Shown in pieces: positions 13,518 to 22,316 of a stretch of 25,767 nucleotides of DNA. A model generated the notes under the pieces. The model ran no database searches and was not told where the DNA came from. It saw only the letters and a list, made by a program, of their open reading frames with translations. The stretch lies in assembly GCA_963636105.1 (NCBI GenBank), contig CAVHIG010000023.1, positions 1-25,767 on the forward strand, read 5' to 3'. This DNA comes from CAVHIG01 sp963636105 (GTDB taxonomy: Bacteria; Bacillota; Clostridia; Peptostreptococcales; Anaerovoracaceae). Numbering within the stretch: position 1 is the first letter of the stretch; the number at the start of each line of letters is the position of its first letter. The position numbers and the translations under genes are program-made.

Positions 13518-14239
13518 CAGAGCTTCCTCCTTCCCAAAACCAAAACCGCAAGAATAAGAATGAGCGCCGGGATGACCATATTGTCCGGCCCAAAGATGGC
13601 CAGACTGAGCGCTGTGCACGCCACACCGATTACACCGCACAGCCGCGAGCGTTTGTCCTTCATGAGGTCGATAAGCATCGCGACATACATGGCTGTGAGC
13701 GCAAAATCGAGGCCCGTCGTATCCGCTGTGATGAGTTTGCCCAAAAGTCCGCCCAGGAAGCTTCCGACAGCCCAGTAGCTGTAGTTTAGGAGGAAGATCA
13801 GGAAGTAGAAACGGCCTTTGTCCATGCCGTCGGGTGGTTTTACCGTAGCAGCGAGGGCAAAGCTTTCGTCCGAGAGAGCAAAATACAGAAAACCTCGGTA
13901 TTTTCCCGTATCCTCGAAGTTGTTCAGAAGGCCTACGCTGCAAAAGAGCATTCTTGCGTTTATTGAAATGCTGAGCACAAAGGCTTCGATGGGATTAAAG
14001 GGCGAGATAAAAAGGGAGGTAGTCGCGTATTGTATACTGCCTCCATATATGAGAAGACTTGCGAGCGCGGCCCAAAGCGGGCCAAAGCCATACGATTCCA
14101 TAAGCACTCCGTAGGCCAGTGCCAATACAAAATAGGCCATCATAATAGGGATGGTATATGGGAATGCGGCCTTGAATATCTGTCGCCAGGTGAAATTTGA
14201 GGCTTTCTTTTCGGCGACTGAGGAGGTGGCGTCGTTCAT
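13517..14239 (-). CDS. azlC: Branched-chain amino acid exporter subunit AzlC
   Basis: The 240-residue AzlC-family membrane protein carries AAFPYTIPIMMAYFVLALAY near the start, then GPLWAALASLLIYGGSIQYA, the family signature SISINARMLFCSVGLL, LSDESFALA and helical segments to the end (NMVIPALILILAVLVLG). The start at 14239 is chosen because AAAGGA stands about eight bases upstream and the protein then begins with a short polar segment before the first helix. An upstream in-frame ATG would add 43 residues unlike the family. It has its own promoter (14340-14368) and forms an operon with azlD. Confidence 0.92.
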   Translation of the reverse strand: MNDATSSVAEKKASNFTWRQIFKAAFPYTIPIMMAYFVLALAYGVLMESYGFGPLWAALASLLIYGGSIQYATTSLFISPFNPIEAFVLSISINARMLFCSVGLLNNFEDTGKYRGFLYFALSDESFALAATVKPPDGMDKGRFYFLIFLLNYSYWAVGSFLGGLLGKLITADTTGLDFALTAMYVAMLIDLMKDKRSRLCGVIGVACTALSLAIFGPDNMVIPALILILAVLVLGRRKL

Positions 14240-14339
14240 AGGGACATCCTTTCTTTTATTTGTCTTGTGTGATACTTGTTTTAGTGATATCTGTTTTGCG
14301 GGAAATCTCCGGATTGTAGCAGAAATCCCGCGTAAAAAT

Positions 14340-14368
14340 ATTCTAACATTACAAAAAGGACTTGGCAA
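14340..14368 (-). promoter_or_regulatory. azlCD promoter
   Basis: On the minus strand TTGCCA, 17 bp, TAGAAT. The leader of about 95 bases contains a GCGGGA/TCCCGC hairpin immediately after the start region, without a T-run. Confidence 0.65.
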
Positions 14369-14530
14369 GAAGATTCATCGCAAGCTTAGAAAAAGCATTT
14401 CGTCACCAGACTTTCACCGCATTTTCAGGGAATATTTCTTTCTTTTTGGCCTGTTTTGGTGTAAAATATTAAATTGGATTAGTGTGCGAAGGCTCGCATT
14501 TATAAATGTATGGTTTTTAAAACTACCTTT
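14369..14530. other. Intergenic sequence with no feature seen
   Basis: Between the azlC promoter and the next structured element I see no gene, terminator or strong inverted repeat. Short readings through here lack an RBS and run into the repeat. Confidence 0.5.
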
Positions 14531-14785
14531 GAAGATTTGGGGCTAAAGCTGTCTTTGGCCTGGTGCTCCTCGCAGGAGACAGCTAAGCTCGCCTCGCCGT
14601 TTTTGGGCTGCGACTTTGTCCACACGGATTTTGCGAAGCAAAATCCGTGCCAAAGGCTCGCAGCAGCCAAAACCCTGGCTCGGTTCGCTTGCTGTCTCTA
14701 GCTGCTCGTCGCAAGGGCCTGCAGCCAGCTACCACCCCAAATCTTCCTTACAATAAATAATTTGACAAACTATAATTTTGCAAAA
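14531..14785 (+). repeat. Structured promoter-bearing element, copy C (full length)
   Basis: GAAGATTTGGGG (14531-14542) and CCCCAAATCTTC (14735-14746) bound a body nearly identical to copy A, including the AGCTGTC/GACAGCT hairpin and the long nested hairpin with the CACGGATTTTGC stem. Copy C has GAA in the hairpin loop where A has GGA. The left flank differs from A and B: the TATACTTTTACAAA word is not preserved. The right flank carries the best promoter of the family and leads into secA. Confidence 0.82.
14748..14776 (+). promoter_or_regulatory. secA promoter at the right end of copy C
   Basis: TTACAA (14748-14753), exactly 17 bp, TATAAT (14771-14776). No other good promoter is visible before secA, so an essential gene seems to depend on the promoter that comes with the element. 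Confidence 0.75.
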
Positions 14786-14841
14786 AAATAATTTTATTTA
14801 AAATAAAGAAAAATAAAGAAAAAGAAAGTGAGAGAAGAACC

Positions 14842-17694
14842 ATGGGATTGATGGAAAAGATCTTTGGGGATCTGAATACCAAGGAAGTAAAAAAACTGGA
14901 GAAAATCGCAGATAAGATAGAGGCTCTCGACGGAGACATGCAAAAGCTTACAAACGAAGAACTGCGAGGAAAGACTCTTGAATTCAAGGAGAGACTCAAG
15001 GCGGGCGAGACACTCGACGACATTCTCCCTGAGGCCTTTGCGGTGTGCAGAGAGGCATCATGGAGAAGCCTTGGACTCAAACACTTCAGAGTACAGCTTA
15101 TCGGTGGTATAGTGCTCCACCAGGGACGCATAGCCGAGATGAAGACAGGCGAAGGTAAGACCCTCGTGGCGACACTTGCCGTATATCTGAATGCTCTTGA
15201 GGGAAAGGGCGTGCATGTCGTGACTGTAAATGACTACCTGGCAAAGCGAGACATGGAATGGATGGGCAAGCTCTATACCTTCCTCGGACTCACGGTGGGC
15301 TGCGTAATACACGGAATCACAAATGAACAGAGAAAAGCCGCATATCAGGCAGACATCACCTACGGTACAAATAACGAATTCGGCTTTGACTACCTGCGTG
15401 ACAACATGGTCATCTACAAGGAAAATATGATGCAGCGCGAGCTCAATTTCGCCATCATAGACGAGGTCGATTCCATACTTATAGACGAGGCCAGGACACC
15501 GCTCATCATCTCCGGACAGGGCGAAAAATCCACTGACCTCTATGCCGTTGCAAATAAATTTGTAAAGACCCTGCGCGGCATCACTGTCAAGGAAAACAGG
15601 ACACCGTCAAAGCTTGAAGGCGGCCCTACAGAGGAAGAAAAATTCAAGGGCTACGACTTCTTTGTAGAAGAAAAGAACAAGAGCGTATCCCTGACTGAGG
15701 AAGGCGTAGCAAAGTGTGAGCAGTTCTTTGGCGTAGAAAACTTCTCAGATCCTGAAAACATGGAGATAAATCATCACGTAATCATCGCCCTCAAGGCAAA
15801 TTACATGATGAAAAATGACATAGACTACATCGTAAAGGACGGCGAGGTCATCATCGTAGACGAATTCACAGGCCGTCTTATGTTTGGAAGACGTTACAAC
15901 GATGGCCTGCACCAGGCAATAGAGGCCAAGGAAGGCGTGCTCGTGCGCTCCGAATCCAAGACCCTCGCAACCATCACCCTGCAGAACTACTTCAGAATGT
16001 ACCAGAAATTGGCAGGTATGACAGGTACCGCAAAGACCGAGGAAGACGAATTCATGGACATCTACAACATGGACGTTGTAGTCATCCCTACAAATAAGCC
16101 GATCGCAAGAGAGGACATGCAGGATTGCATCTATGCGACAGAGCGCGCAAAATTCAGAGCCATCGCGGACAAGGTAGAGGAATATCACAAGACTGGCCAG
16201 CCGGTGCTTGTAGGTACAATCTCCATCGAAAAATCCGAGCTCATCAGCGACCTGCTCAAAAAGCGCGGCATAAAGCACAGCGTCCTCAACGCGAAGCAGC
16301 ACGAAAAGGAAGCGGAGATCGTAGCCGAAGCCGGCAGACTCGGCGCCGTTACCATAGCCACAAACATGGCAGGTCGTGGTACGGACATCATCCTCGGAGG
16401 AAATCCGGAATTTGAGGCGAAGAGGGAGCTGAAACGCCGTGGCTACGCGGATGAGGCCATTTCCTTCGCGACAAGCTTTGTGCCGTCGGAGGATCCGGAG
16501 CTTCTCGCCGTAAGGGAAGAATTTGGCGAGCTTTTGAAGCAATATAAAGAAGAAAGAGCGCCGGAGCAGGAGAAGGTAAAGGAGCTTGGCGGACTTTCAA
16601 TCATAGGCAGCGAGCGTCACGAATCGCGTCGTATAGACAATCAGCTGCGCGGCCGTGCCGGACGTCAGGGTGACCCGGGTCGCACGCAGTTTTTCATCTC
16701 ACTTGAGGATGAGCTCATGAGACTCTTTGGCGGCGAGAGAATGCAGGCGATCGTATCGAAGCTCGGCGTAAGCGAGGACGAGCCTATAGAAGCCGGAATG
16801 CTTACAAAGAGCATAGAAAATGCGCAAAAGAAGGTAGAGGGCAGAAACTTCGGCATCAGAAAATACGTACTCCAATACGACAATGTCATGAACAAGCAGC
16901 GTGAGGTCATCTACAGCGAGCGTCACAAGGTGCTCTTTGGTGAGGATCTGCGCGACAATATCATGAGCATGATGGGCGAGCTTGTGGACGAAATCGTAGA
17001 GCCGGTGACAGTCGCCTCGAAATACGCCGAGGAATGGGACTTCGAAATTCTAAACGCAAATCTCAAGAAGATCTGGGCGCAGTTCCCGGGAGTGGAATAT
17101 ACTGAGGACGAAAAGACCGCACTTTCCGAGGAGGATCTCAAGGAAAGCATCAAGGGTACTCTCGAGGAAATGTACAAGGCCAAGGAAGAGGAGATAGGCG
17201 CGGAGCGTATGAGAGAGCTCGAGCGCATGATCCTCATAAGAGTAGTCGACAACAAGTGGATGGATCACATCGACAACATGGATCAGCTCAAAAATGGTAT
17301 CGGCCTGAGAGGACTAGGCGGACAGGATCCTGCGGCGGCCTATGCACAGGAGGGCTTCGATATGTTTGAGCTGATGATTCAGTCCATAAAGGAGGATACT
17401 GTAAAATTCTGCTACAATGTTACATTTAAGACAAATACTGAGAGAAGACAGGTAATGGGCACAGGCGAGGGCCGCAAGGCTGATTATGTCGACGAGGAGA
17501 CATCTATGAGCGGAAACGGCGCCATCGGCGTGATGAATACTAGCGAAGGCTCAGTGCCGAGTGCCGCAAAGGTGCCGGAGAGAGAGCAAAAGCCTGAGAC
17601 CTATCGCCGTACAGAGGCAAAGGTGGGCAGAAATGACCCTTGCCCATGCGGCAGCGGCAAAAAATACAAGAACTGCTGCGGACGCAATCTGTAG
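14842..17694 (+). CDS. secA: Preprotein translocase ATPase SecA
   Basis: SecA is the motor that pushes unfolded preproteins through SecYEG. The 950-residue chain is full length. It has GLKHFRVQLIGGIVLHQGRI before Walker A MKTGEGKTLVA (100-110), the DEVDSILIDEART Walker B/DEAD-type motif (from 207), GMTGTAKTEEDEF, ATNMAGRGTDIILGGNPEF, GSERHESRRIDNQLRGRAGR with QGDPG, and the helical scaffold NKWMDHIDNMDQLKNGIGLR. It ends with an SEC-C zinc motif CPCGSGKKYKNCC (about 934-946) that binds SecB or ribosomes in relatives. The linker before it (about 875-925) is long and polar. The RBS (GAGAGAAG) is weak. prfB follows, as is common in Firmicutes. Confidence 0.98.
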   Translation: MGLMEKIFGDLNTKEVKKLEKIADKIEALDGDMQKLTNEELRGKTLEFKERLKAGETLDDILPEAFAVCREASWRSLGLKHFRVQLIGGIVLHQGRIAEMKTGEGKTLVATLAVYLNALEGKGVHVVTVNDYLAKRDMEWMGKLYTFLGLTVGCVIHGITNEQRKAAYQADITYGTNNEFGFDYLRDNMVIYKENMMQRELNFAIIDEVDSILIDEARTPLIISGQGEKSTDLYAVANKFVKTLRGITVKENRTPSKLEGGPTEEEKFKGYDFFVEEKNKSVSLTEEGVAKCEQFFGVENFSDPENMEINHHVIIALKANYMMKNDIDYIVKDGEVIIVDEFTGRLMFGRRYNDGLHQAIEAKEGVLVRSESKTLATITLQNYFRMYQKLAGMTGTAKTEEDEFMDIYNMDVVVIPTNKPIAREDMQDCIYATERAKFRAIADKVEEYHKTGQPVLVGTISIEKSELISDLLKKRGIKHSVLNAKQHEKEAEIVAEAGRLGAVTIATNMAGRGTDIILGGNPEFEAKRELKRRGYADEAISFATSFVPSEDPELLAVREEFGELLKQYKEERAPEQEKVKELGGLSIIGSERHESRRIDNQLRGRAGRQGDPGRTQFFISLEDELMRLFGGERMQAIVSKLGVSEDEPIEAGMLTKSIENAQKKVEGRNFGIRKYVLQYDNVMNKQREVIYSERHKVLFGEDLRDNIMSMMGELVDEIVEPVTVASKYAEEWDFEILNANLKKIWAQFPGVEYTEDEKTALSEEDLKESIKGTLEEMYKAKEEEIGAERMRELERMILIRVVDNKWMDHIDNMDQLKNGIGLRGLGGQDPAAAYAQEGFDMFELMIQSIKEDTVKFCYNVTFKTNTERRQVMGTGEGRKADYVDEETSMSGNGAIGVMNTSEGSVPSAAKVPEREQKPETYRRTEAKVGRNDPCPCGSGKKYKNCCGRNL

Positions 17695-17737
17695 CAATAC
17701 GAAATATCGCAAATAAACGATAAGGAGGAAAAGACGG

Positions 17738-18902
17738 ATGATCGAGCTTGATAATATCAAGTACGAGCTGCCTTCTGCGAGGGCCGGCCTAAAAGAAGTC
17801 GGTGAGTCCCTTTGACATCGCAAGGCTGCAGGGGAGACTTGAAGAAATCAATACAGAAATAGGAATAGAAGGCTTTTGGGACAATCCTGATAGCGCGCAA
17901 AAGCTCTTGAAGGAGAAGAAAAGCCTTGAAAACAGTATAGGCGAGTATGACAAGCTCGCGAGCGACCTTGATGATATAGAGGCCATCATACAGATGGTGG
18001 AAGAAGAGGAAACGGCGGGGGCTGCTGCCTCATCCGGAGCTTCCTCGGAGCTTGCCGAGGACTCGGCTGAGGAGCTCGCCCTCATGGCCGAGGAAGCAAA
18101 GGCAGTTTACGCGGAATTCAAAGAAAAAGCGGAAGCGCTCAGACTCAAAACCCTTCTCACAGGGCAGTTTGACGCGAGCAACGCCATCGTTTCGATACAC
18201 GCGGGGACAGGCGGAGTGGATGCCATGGACTGGGCGGAGATGCTGCTTCGCATGTACATTCGTTGGTCGGAGAAGAAGGGCTACAAGGTGAGCATGCTGG
18301 ATTTGCAGGATGACACGGAGGCCGGCATAAAGAGCGCGACCTTCATGGTGGAGGGCGAAAACGCCTACGGTTATCTGAAAAATGAGCATGGAGTGCACAG
18401 GCTCGTGAGAATTTCGCCTTTTAATGCGCAGGGCAAGAGGCAGACGTCATTTTCGATGGTCGAGGTTATGCCTGAGCTCGACGACGACATACATGTGGAT
18501 ATCGATCCGGAGGATTTGCGCATCGACACGTATCGCTCAAGCGGCGCGGGCGGACAGCACGTAAATAAGACGGATTCGGCGATCAGAATCACGCATCTTC
18601 CGACAAATATCGTGGTCACCTGCCAAAACGAGCGCAGCCAGCACCAGAACAAGGATATGGCGATGAAAATCCTGAAGGCGAAGCTGATGGAGCTTGCTGA
18701 AAAGGAGCACAAGGAGAGCATCAAGGAGCTGAAGGGCGACTTTATGCAAAATACCTGGGGTAGCCAGATACGTTCGTACGTCTTCCAGCCGTATACGATG
18801 GTGAAGGACCACAGGACGGGCGCTGAGGTCGGAAATGTGCAGGCCGTGATGGATGGGGATTTGGATTACTTTATAAATGAAAAATTGAAGGCTCGGGGAT
18901 AG
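17738..18902 (+). CDS. prfB: Peptide chain release factor 2 with programmed +1 frameshift
   Basis: RF2 reads UAA and UGA stops. Translation starts at ATG 17738 (AGGAGG nine bases upstream). The first frame gives 25 residues (MIELDNIKYELPSARAGLKE and five more) and meets TGA at 17813-17815. The site is CTT TGA C, preceded by a Shine-Dalgarno-like GGTGAG three bases upstream, so ribosomes slip +1 and continue with GAC at 17814. The joined protein is about 387 residues. It has the RF2 stop-recognition tripeptide SPF (226-228) and the catalytic GGQ (271-273). Low RF2 raises frameshifting, an autoregulatory loop known in most bacteria. Residues about 92-108 (TAGAAASSGASSELAED) look like a low-complexity insertion. 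Confidence 0.96.
17804..17816 (+). promoter_or_regulatory. prfB recoding site
   Basis: GGTGAG, three bases, then CTT TGA C. The slippery codon and stop are canonical. The internal Shine-Dalgarno word is a weaker version of the usual AGGGGG but has the correct three-base spacing. Confidence 0.92.
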
Positions 18903-18947
18903 CAGGTATTAGCTGTGAGCGGTTAGCAGTTAGCTCGTGGTAGCCTT

Positions 18948-18997
18948 GAAGATTTGGGGCCTGCAGCCAGCTACCGCCCCCCAAATCTTCCTTACAA
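18948..18997 (+). repeat. Structured element, copy D (short form)
   Basis: GAAGATTTGGGG (18948-18959) is followed directly by CCTGCAGCCAGCTACC, which in full copies is the last segment before the right end, and then CCCCAAATCTTC (18979-18990). Everything between the left terminal stem and the CTGCAGCC segment is missing, including both inner hairpins. The right flank retains TTACAA. Confidence 0.75.
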
Positions 18998-19019
18998 ACA
19001 AACGAATTGGTTTTAAAAT
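18992..19019 (+). promoter_or_regulatory. Possible tex promoter at copy D
   Basis: TTACAA (18992-18997), 16 bp, TAAAAT (19014-19019). The -10 box of the other copies is not conserved here, so this is a weaker candidate. Confidence 0.35.
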
Positions 19020-19042
19020 CCAGTCTTTCAAAACTACTAAAC

Positions 19043-19070
19043 GAAGCTTTTCGCTCAGGCAAAAAGCTTC
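19043..19070. repeat. GAAGCTTTT/AAAAGCTTC hairpin before tex, possible remnant copy F
   Basis: A 9 bp stem of the C/G type seen in copies B and E is followed by CCTTTCAC and, further on, ACAAAAGTATAAAG. This resembles the right flank of the element, but the spacing does not match a promoter. Confidence 0.4.
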
Positions 19071-19124
19071 CTTTCACTAATTGCTAATTTACAAAAGTAT
19101 AAAGAAAATAGAAGGAAAGAAAAA

Positions 19125-21641
19125 ATGGACATAATACAGAAATTGGCGGAGGAATTTAAGCTGCCCGTAGCGCGGGTGACAAATACAGTAGCACTCATCG
19201 ACGAGGGAAATACCATCCCCTTCATCGCGCGTTACCGAAAGGAAGTGACGGGCGGCGCATCGGACGTACTGCTTCGTGAGCTTGACGAAAGGCTCACCTA
19301 CCTCCGCAATTTGGAGGAGAGAAAGGCCGAGGTTACAAGGCTTATCGAAGAGCAGGGCAAGCTGACCGCGGAAATTGCCGAAGCCATCGAGGCGGCGGAG
19401 GTATTGCAGAGAGTCGAGGACCTCTACAAGCCGTTTAAGCAGAAAAAGCAGACGCGCGCGGGCAAGGCAAAGGAAAAGGGACTGGAGCCGCTTGCTGATA
19501 TCTTTGCGGCACAGACCGAGCTTGTCGGTCCGGGACAATCCACAGATGAGGAGATAAACGCAAAAATCCTGCAAATCGCTGAGAGCTTTATCAGCGAGGA
19601 AAAGGGTGTGGCAAATGCCGCGGAAGCCGTGCAGGGCGCACTCGACATCATCGCGGAGCGCATCTCAGACGATCCGGAGCTCACCGCAAAGGCTCGCGAG
19701 CTCGCCTATAGCAGCGGCGTAATCGCAAGCGAGGCCACGGATGCAGAGGAAAAGACCGTCTACGACATGTATTATGACTATTCAGAGCCGATTTCAAAGA
19801 TGCCAAACCACAGAGTGCTTGCTGTCAATAGAGGCGAAAAAGAGAAAAAGCTGAAGGTTCGTGTCGAGGCACCGCAGGAGGCTATTTTGGCCGCGGCAAA
19901 GGGCTTCATAATCACAAATGAAAAGTCGATTTTTACGGCTCTTTTGGCGGAAACGGCGGAGGACGCCTACAAGCGCCTCATGGCTCCGTCGCTCGAGCGT
20001 GAGATGAGAAATCTTCTGACAGAGCGCGCCGAAGAAGAGGCCGTGAAGGTCTTCGCAAAAAACACAGAAAAGCTCCTCATGGTGCCGCCGGTAAAGGGCG
20101 CGCGCATAATCAGCATCGACCCGGGCTTCCGTACAGGCTGCAAGGTGGCCGTCATAAACGAGACCGGAAAGCTGCTCGCCTACACGACCATCTACCCGAC
20201 CGAGCCAAAATGCGACATCAAGGGCACCGAGAAGATACTCGCGGAGCTCATAGAAAAATTCAAAATAAATACGATTGTAATCGGAAATGGCACGGCATCC
20301 CGCGAAACGGAGCAGGTTGTAGCTGATTTCCTGAGAAAAAATACCTACGATGTGCACTATACCATCGTAAATGAAGCGGGCGCTTCGGTATACTCCGCTT
20401 CGAAGCTTGCGACAGAAGAATACCCTGACCTCGACGTTACCACAAGAGGCGCGATGTCACTCGGAAGAAGACTGCAAGATCCTCTGGCAGAGCTGGTAAA
20501 AATTGACCCTAAGCACATCGGCGTGGGCCAGTACCAGCACGACATAAATCAGGGACTTTTGAGCACGGCCCTTACAAATGTTGTCGAGGACTGCGTAAAC
20601 CGCGTAGGCGTGGATCTCAATACGGCATCCCCTTCGCTTTTGTCCTACATCGCGGGCATAAATAAGGGCATAGCCGCAAATATCGTGGCATACCGCGAGG
20701 AAAACGGCCGTTTCAACGACAGGAAGGAATTGAAAAAGGTTCCAAAGCTGGGAGAAAAAACCTTCAAACAGTGCGCCGGCTTTATGCGCATATCGGAGGG
20801 CAAGAATCCGCTGGACGCTACCTCTGTGCACCCTGAGTCTTATAAGGCTGCGGAGGCGATGCTTGCAAAGCTTGGCGTGGACAAGTCCGAGATTGCAAAG
20901 GGCGGAATCGCTGATATCGAGGAGAGGATTTGCTCGGCCTATGCCGCGGAAACTGCGGGAGCTTCCGGAAATTCCGGAGATTCCGGCGCGGGGAACAAGA
21001 ATCTCGGAAAGGCGATAGACAAGCTTGCAGAGGAGCTTGGGGTAGGCGCTTTGACGCTTCGCGATATCACGGACGAAATGAAAAAGCCAGCAAGGGACCC
21101 TCGTGAGGATGCCCCTCCTGTAGTTTTCAGAAACGATGTCAAGTCCATAGAGGACCTTGAGATAGGCATGGAGATGACGGGCACGGTCAGAAACGTAGTG
21201 GATTTCGGCGCCTTTGTGGACATCGGCGTAAAAAATGACGGACTCGTGCACATATCGCAGATAAGCGATAGATTTATAAAGCATCCTATGGACGCCGTAT
21301 CTGTGGGCGATACTGTCAAGGTCTGGATACTCGAGATAGATAAAGAGCGCCAGAAGGTAAAGCTGACGATGAAGAAGCCGGGCGGCAAGGGCGCTGCCGG
21401 CGGTGAGCAGCCGGCAACCAGGGAAAAAGGCGCTGCCAGCGGTGAGCAGCCGGCGATGAGTGGAAAGCCTGCAGATAGGAAAGCCGGGCGTGAAAGAGCC
21501 GCGGGAGGCCAGCGCTCAAATGCTGGTGACAGGTCTGCGGGTGCTCGCGGCAGAGATGGCAGGCAGGACAGAAGAAACAGCGACTCCGCGATGTCCTCCG
21601 CCTTTGCACAGGCCTTTGCAAAGGCTCAGAAGAGCAAATAG
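19125..21641 (+). CDS. tex: Tex-family RNA-binding transcription accessory protein
   Basis: Tex is a cytoplasmic nucleic-acid-binding protein related to eukaryotic Spt6. The 838-residue chain has the Tex N-terminus (VTNTVALIDEGNTIPFIARY, RKEVTGG), a YqgF/RNase H-like domain from about 327 (RIISIDPGFRTGCKVAVINE, IGNGTASRETEQ), helix-hairpin-helix repeats around 499-560 (DLNTASPSLLSYIAGINKGI) and an S1 domain at about 679-750 (GTVRNVVDFGAFVDIGVKND, GLVHISQIS). Typical Tex proteins are about 710-780 residues. The excess comes from a Gly/Ser/Asn insertion near 607-625 and a basic, Gly/Ala-rich tail after 760 with a 13-residue tandem repeat. RBS GAAGGAAAG. The HAD gene starts 14 bp downstream. Confidence 0.95.
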   Translation: MDIIQKLAEEFKLPVARVTNTVALIDEGNTIPFIARYRKEVTGGASDVLLRELDERLTYLRNLEERKAEVTRLIEEQGKLTAEIAEAIEAAEVLQRVEDLYKPFKQKKQTRAGKAKEKGLEPLADIFAAQTELVGPGQSTDEEINAKILQIAESFISEEKGVANAAEAVQGALDIIAERISDDPELTAKARELAYSSGVIASEATDAEEKTVYDMYYDYSEPISKMPNHRVLAVNRGEKEKKLKVRVEAPQEAILAAAKGFIITNEKSIFTALLAETAEDAYKRLMAPSLEREMRNLLTERAEEEAVKVFAKNTEKLLMVPPVKGARIISIDPGFRTGCKVAVINETGKLLAYTTIYPTEPKCDIKGTEKILAELIEKFKINTIVIGNGTASRETEQVVADFLRKNTYDVHYTIVNEAGASVYSASKLATEEYPDLDVTTRGAMSLGRRLQDPLAELVKIDPKHIGVGQYQHDINQGLLSTALTNVVEDCVNRVGVDLNTASPSLLSYIAGINKGIAANIVAYREENGRFNDRKELKKVPKLGEKTFKQCAGFMRISEGKNPLDATSVHPESYKAAEAMLAKLGVDKSEIAKGGIADIEERICSAYAAETAGASGNSGDSGAGNKNLGKAIDKLAEELGVGALTLRDITDEMKKPARDPREDAPPVVFRNDVKSIEDLEIGMEMTGTVRNVVDFGAFVDIGVKNDGLVHISQISDRFIKHPMDAVSVGDTVKVWILEIDKERQKVKLTMKKPGGKGAAGGEQPATREKGAASGEQPAMSGKPADRKAGRERAAGGQRSNAGDRSAGARGRDGRQDRRNSDSAMSSAFAQAFAKAQKSK
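20946..20998 (+). repeat. In-frame GGAAACTGCG tract inside tex
   Basis: GCGGAAACTGCG (20946-20957) is followed by GGAGCTTCCGG and then GGAAATTCCGGAGATTCCGG, which codes for AETAGASGNSGDSG. The same DNA words occur in the phosphohexomutase and, in part, in prfB, but here they are read in a different frame from that used in proC. Confidence 0.5.
21390..21466 (+). repeat. 39 bp tandem duplication in the tex tail
   Basis: GCGCTGCC, then GGTGAGCAGCCGGC, recurs with a 39 bp period (21391 and 21430). It encodes GAAGGEQPATREK followed by GAASGEQPAMSGK. Confidence 0.8.
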
Positions 21642-21655
21642 AAGGAATACAAACA

Positions 21656-22306
21656 ATGAACAAAATAAATACAGTAATATTCGATTTTGACGGCACCATA
21701 GCCGATACAAACAGACTTATCATAGACTCGTGGCAGGAGGTTTTCCGCCGCGAGACCGGCAAAGAGGCCGACGAGGCCATGCTGACAGCCACCTTTGGTG
21801 AGGCTCTGGATGAGACTATGCATAGGTGGTTTGGAGACAGGTCTGAGGAATGTCTGAAAATCTACAGGGAATTTCAGCAGAACATATTCCTTGAAAGAAT
21901 CACACTTTTTCCAGGCATGAGGGAGCTGCTTTTGAAGCTCAAGGGTGAAGGCTACAAGCTTGCGGTCGCTACCTCAAGAAAAAAGGACAGCACGATAAGA
22001 GCCCTGGTGAAGTTTGATTTTCTGGATACCTTTGACGCTATAGTCACCTGTGATGATGTGACAAAGCATAAGCCGCATCCGGAGACTGTGCTTGTAGCTC
22101 TTGAAAAGCTTGGCTCAAAGCCGGAGGAAGCGGTCATGATAGGCGACAGCATCTATGACATCATGTGCGGGAAAAATGCCGGCACCCATACAATCTTCGT
22201 AAACTGGGCCGTTGCCAGCTGCAGCCCCGAAAAAAAGGCTGCCTGCCCACCGGACTATACGGTGGACACGGCAGAGGAGATAGGAGACATATTAGCCGCT
22301 AATTAG
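21656..22306 (+). CDS. HAD-superfamily hydrolase, PpaX/phosphoglycolate phosphatase-like
   Basis: The 216-residue HAD phosphatase has motif I VIFDFDGTIADT (nucleophile D10, acid/base D12), motif II VATSRKKD (T106/S107), motif III KHKPHP (K137-P142) and motif IV MIGDSIYDIMCGKNAG (D164, D168). The alpha-helical cap after motif I (residues about 20-80) and the length resemble PpaX pyrophosphatase and phosphoglycolate phosphatase, but the substrate cannot be set by eye. It lies 14 bp after tex with RBS AGAAGGAAT, so the two are probably co-transcribed. No terminator is visible right after it; the next hairpin is at 22469. Confidence 0.88.
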   Translation: MNKINTVIFDFDGTIADTNRLIIDSWQEVFRRETGKEADEAMLTATFGEALDETMHRWFGDRSEECLKIYREFQQNIFLERITLFPGMRELLLKLKGEGYKLAVATSRKKDSTIRALVKFDFLDTFDAIVTCDDVTKHKPHPETVLVALEKLGSKPEEAVMIGDSIYDIMCGKNAGTHTIFVNWAVASCSPEKKAACPPDYTVDTAEEIGDILAAN

Positions 22307-22316
22307 CCGTTAGGAG

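Noticed and set aside
14151..14546. Plus-strand open frame between azlC and copy C
   Set aside because: It overlaps azlC antisense, runs into the structured repeat and has no RBS.
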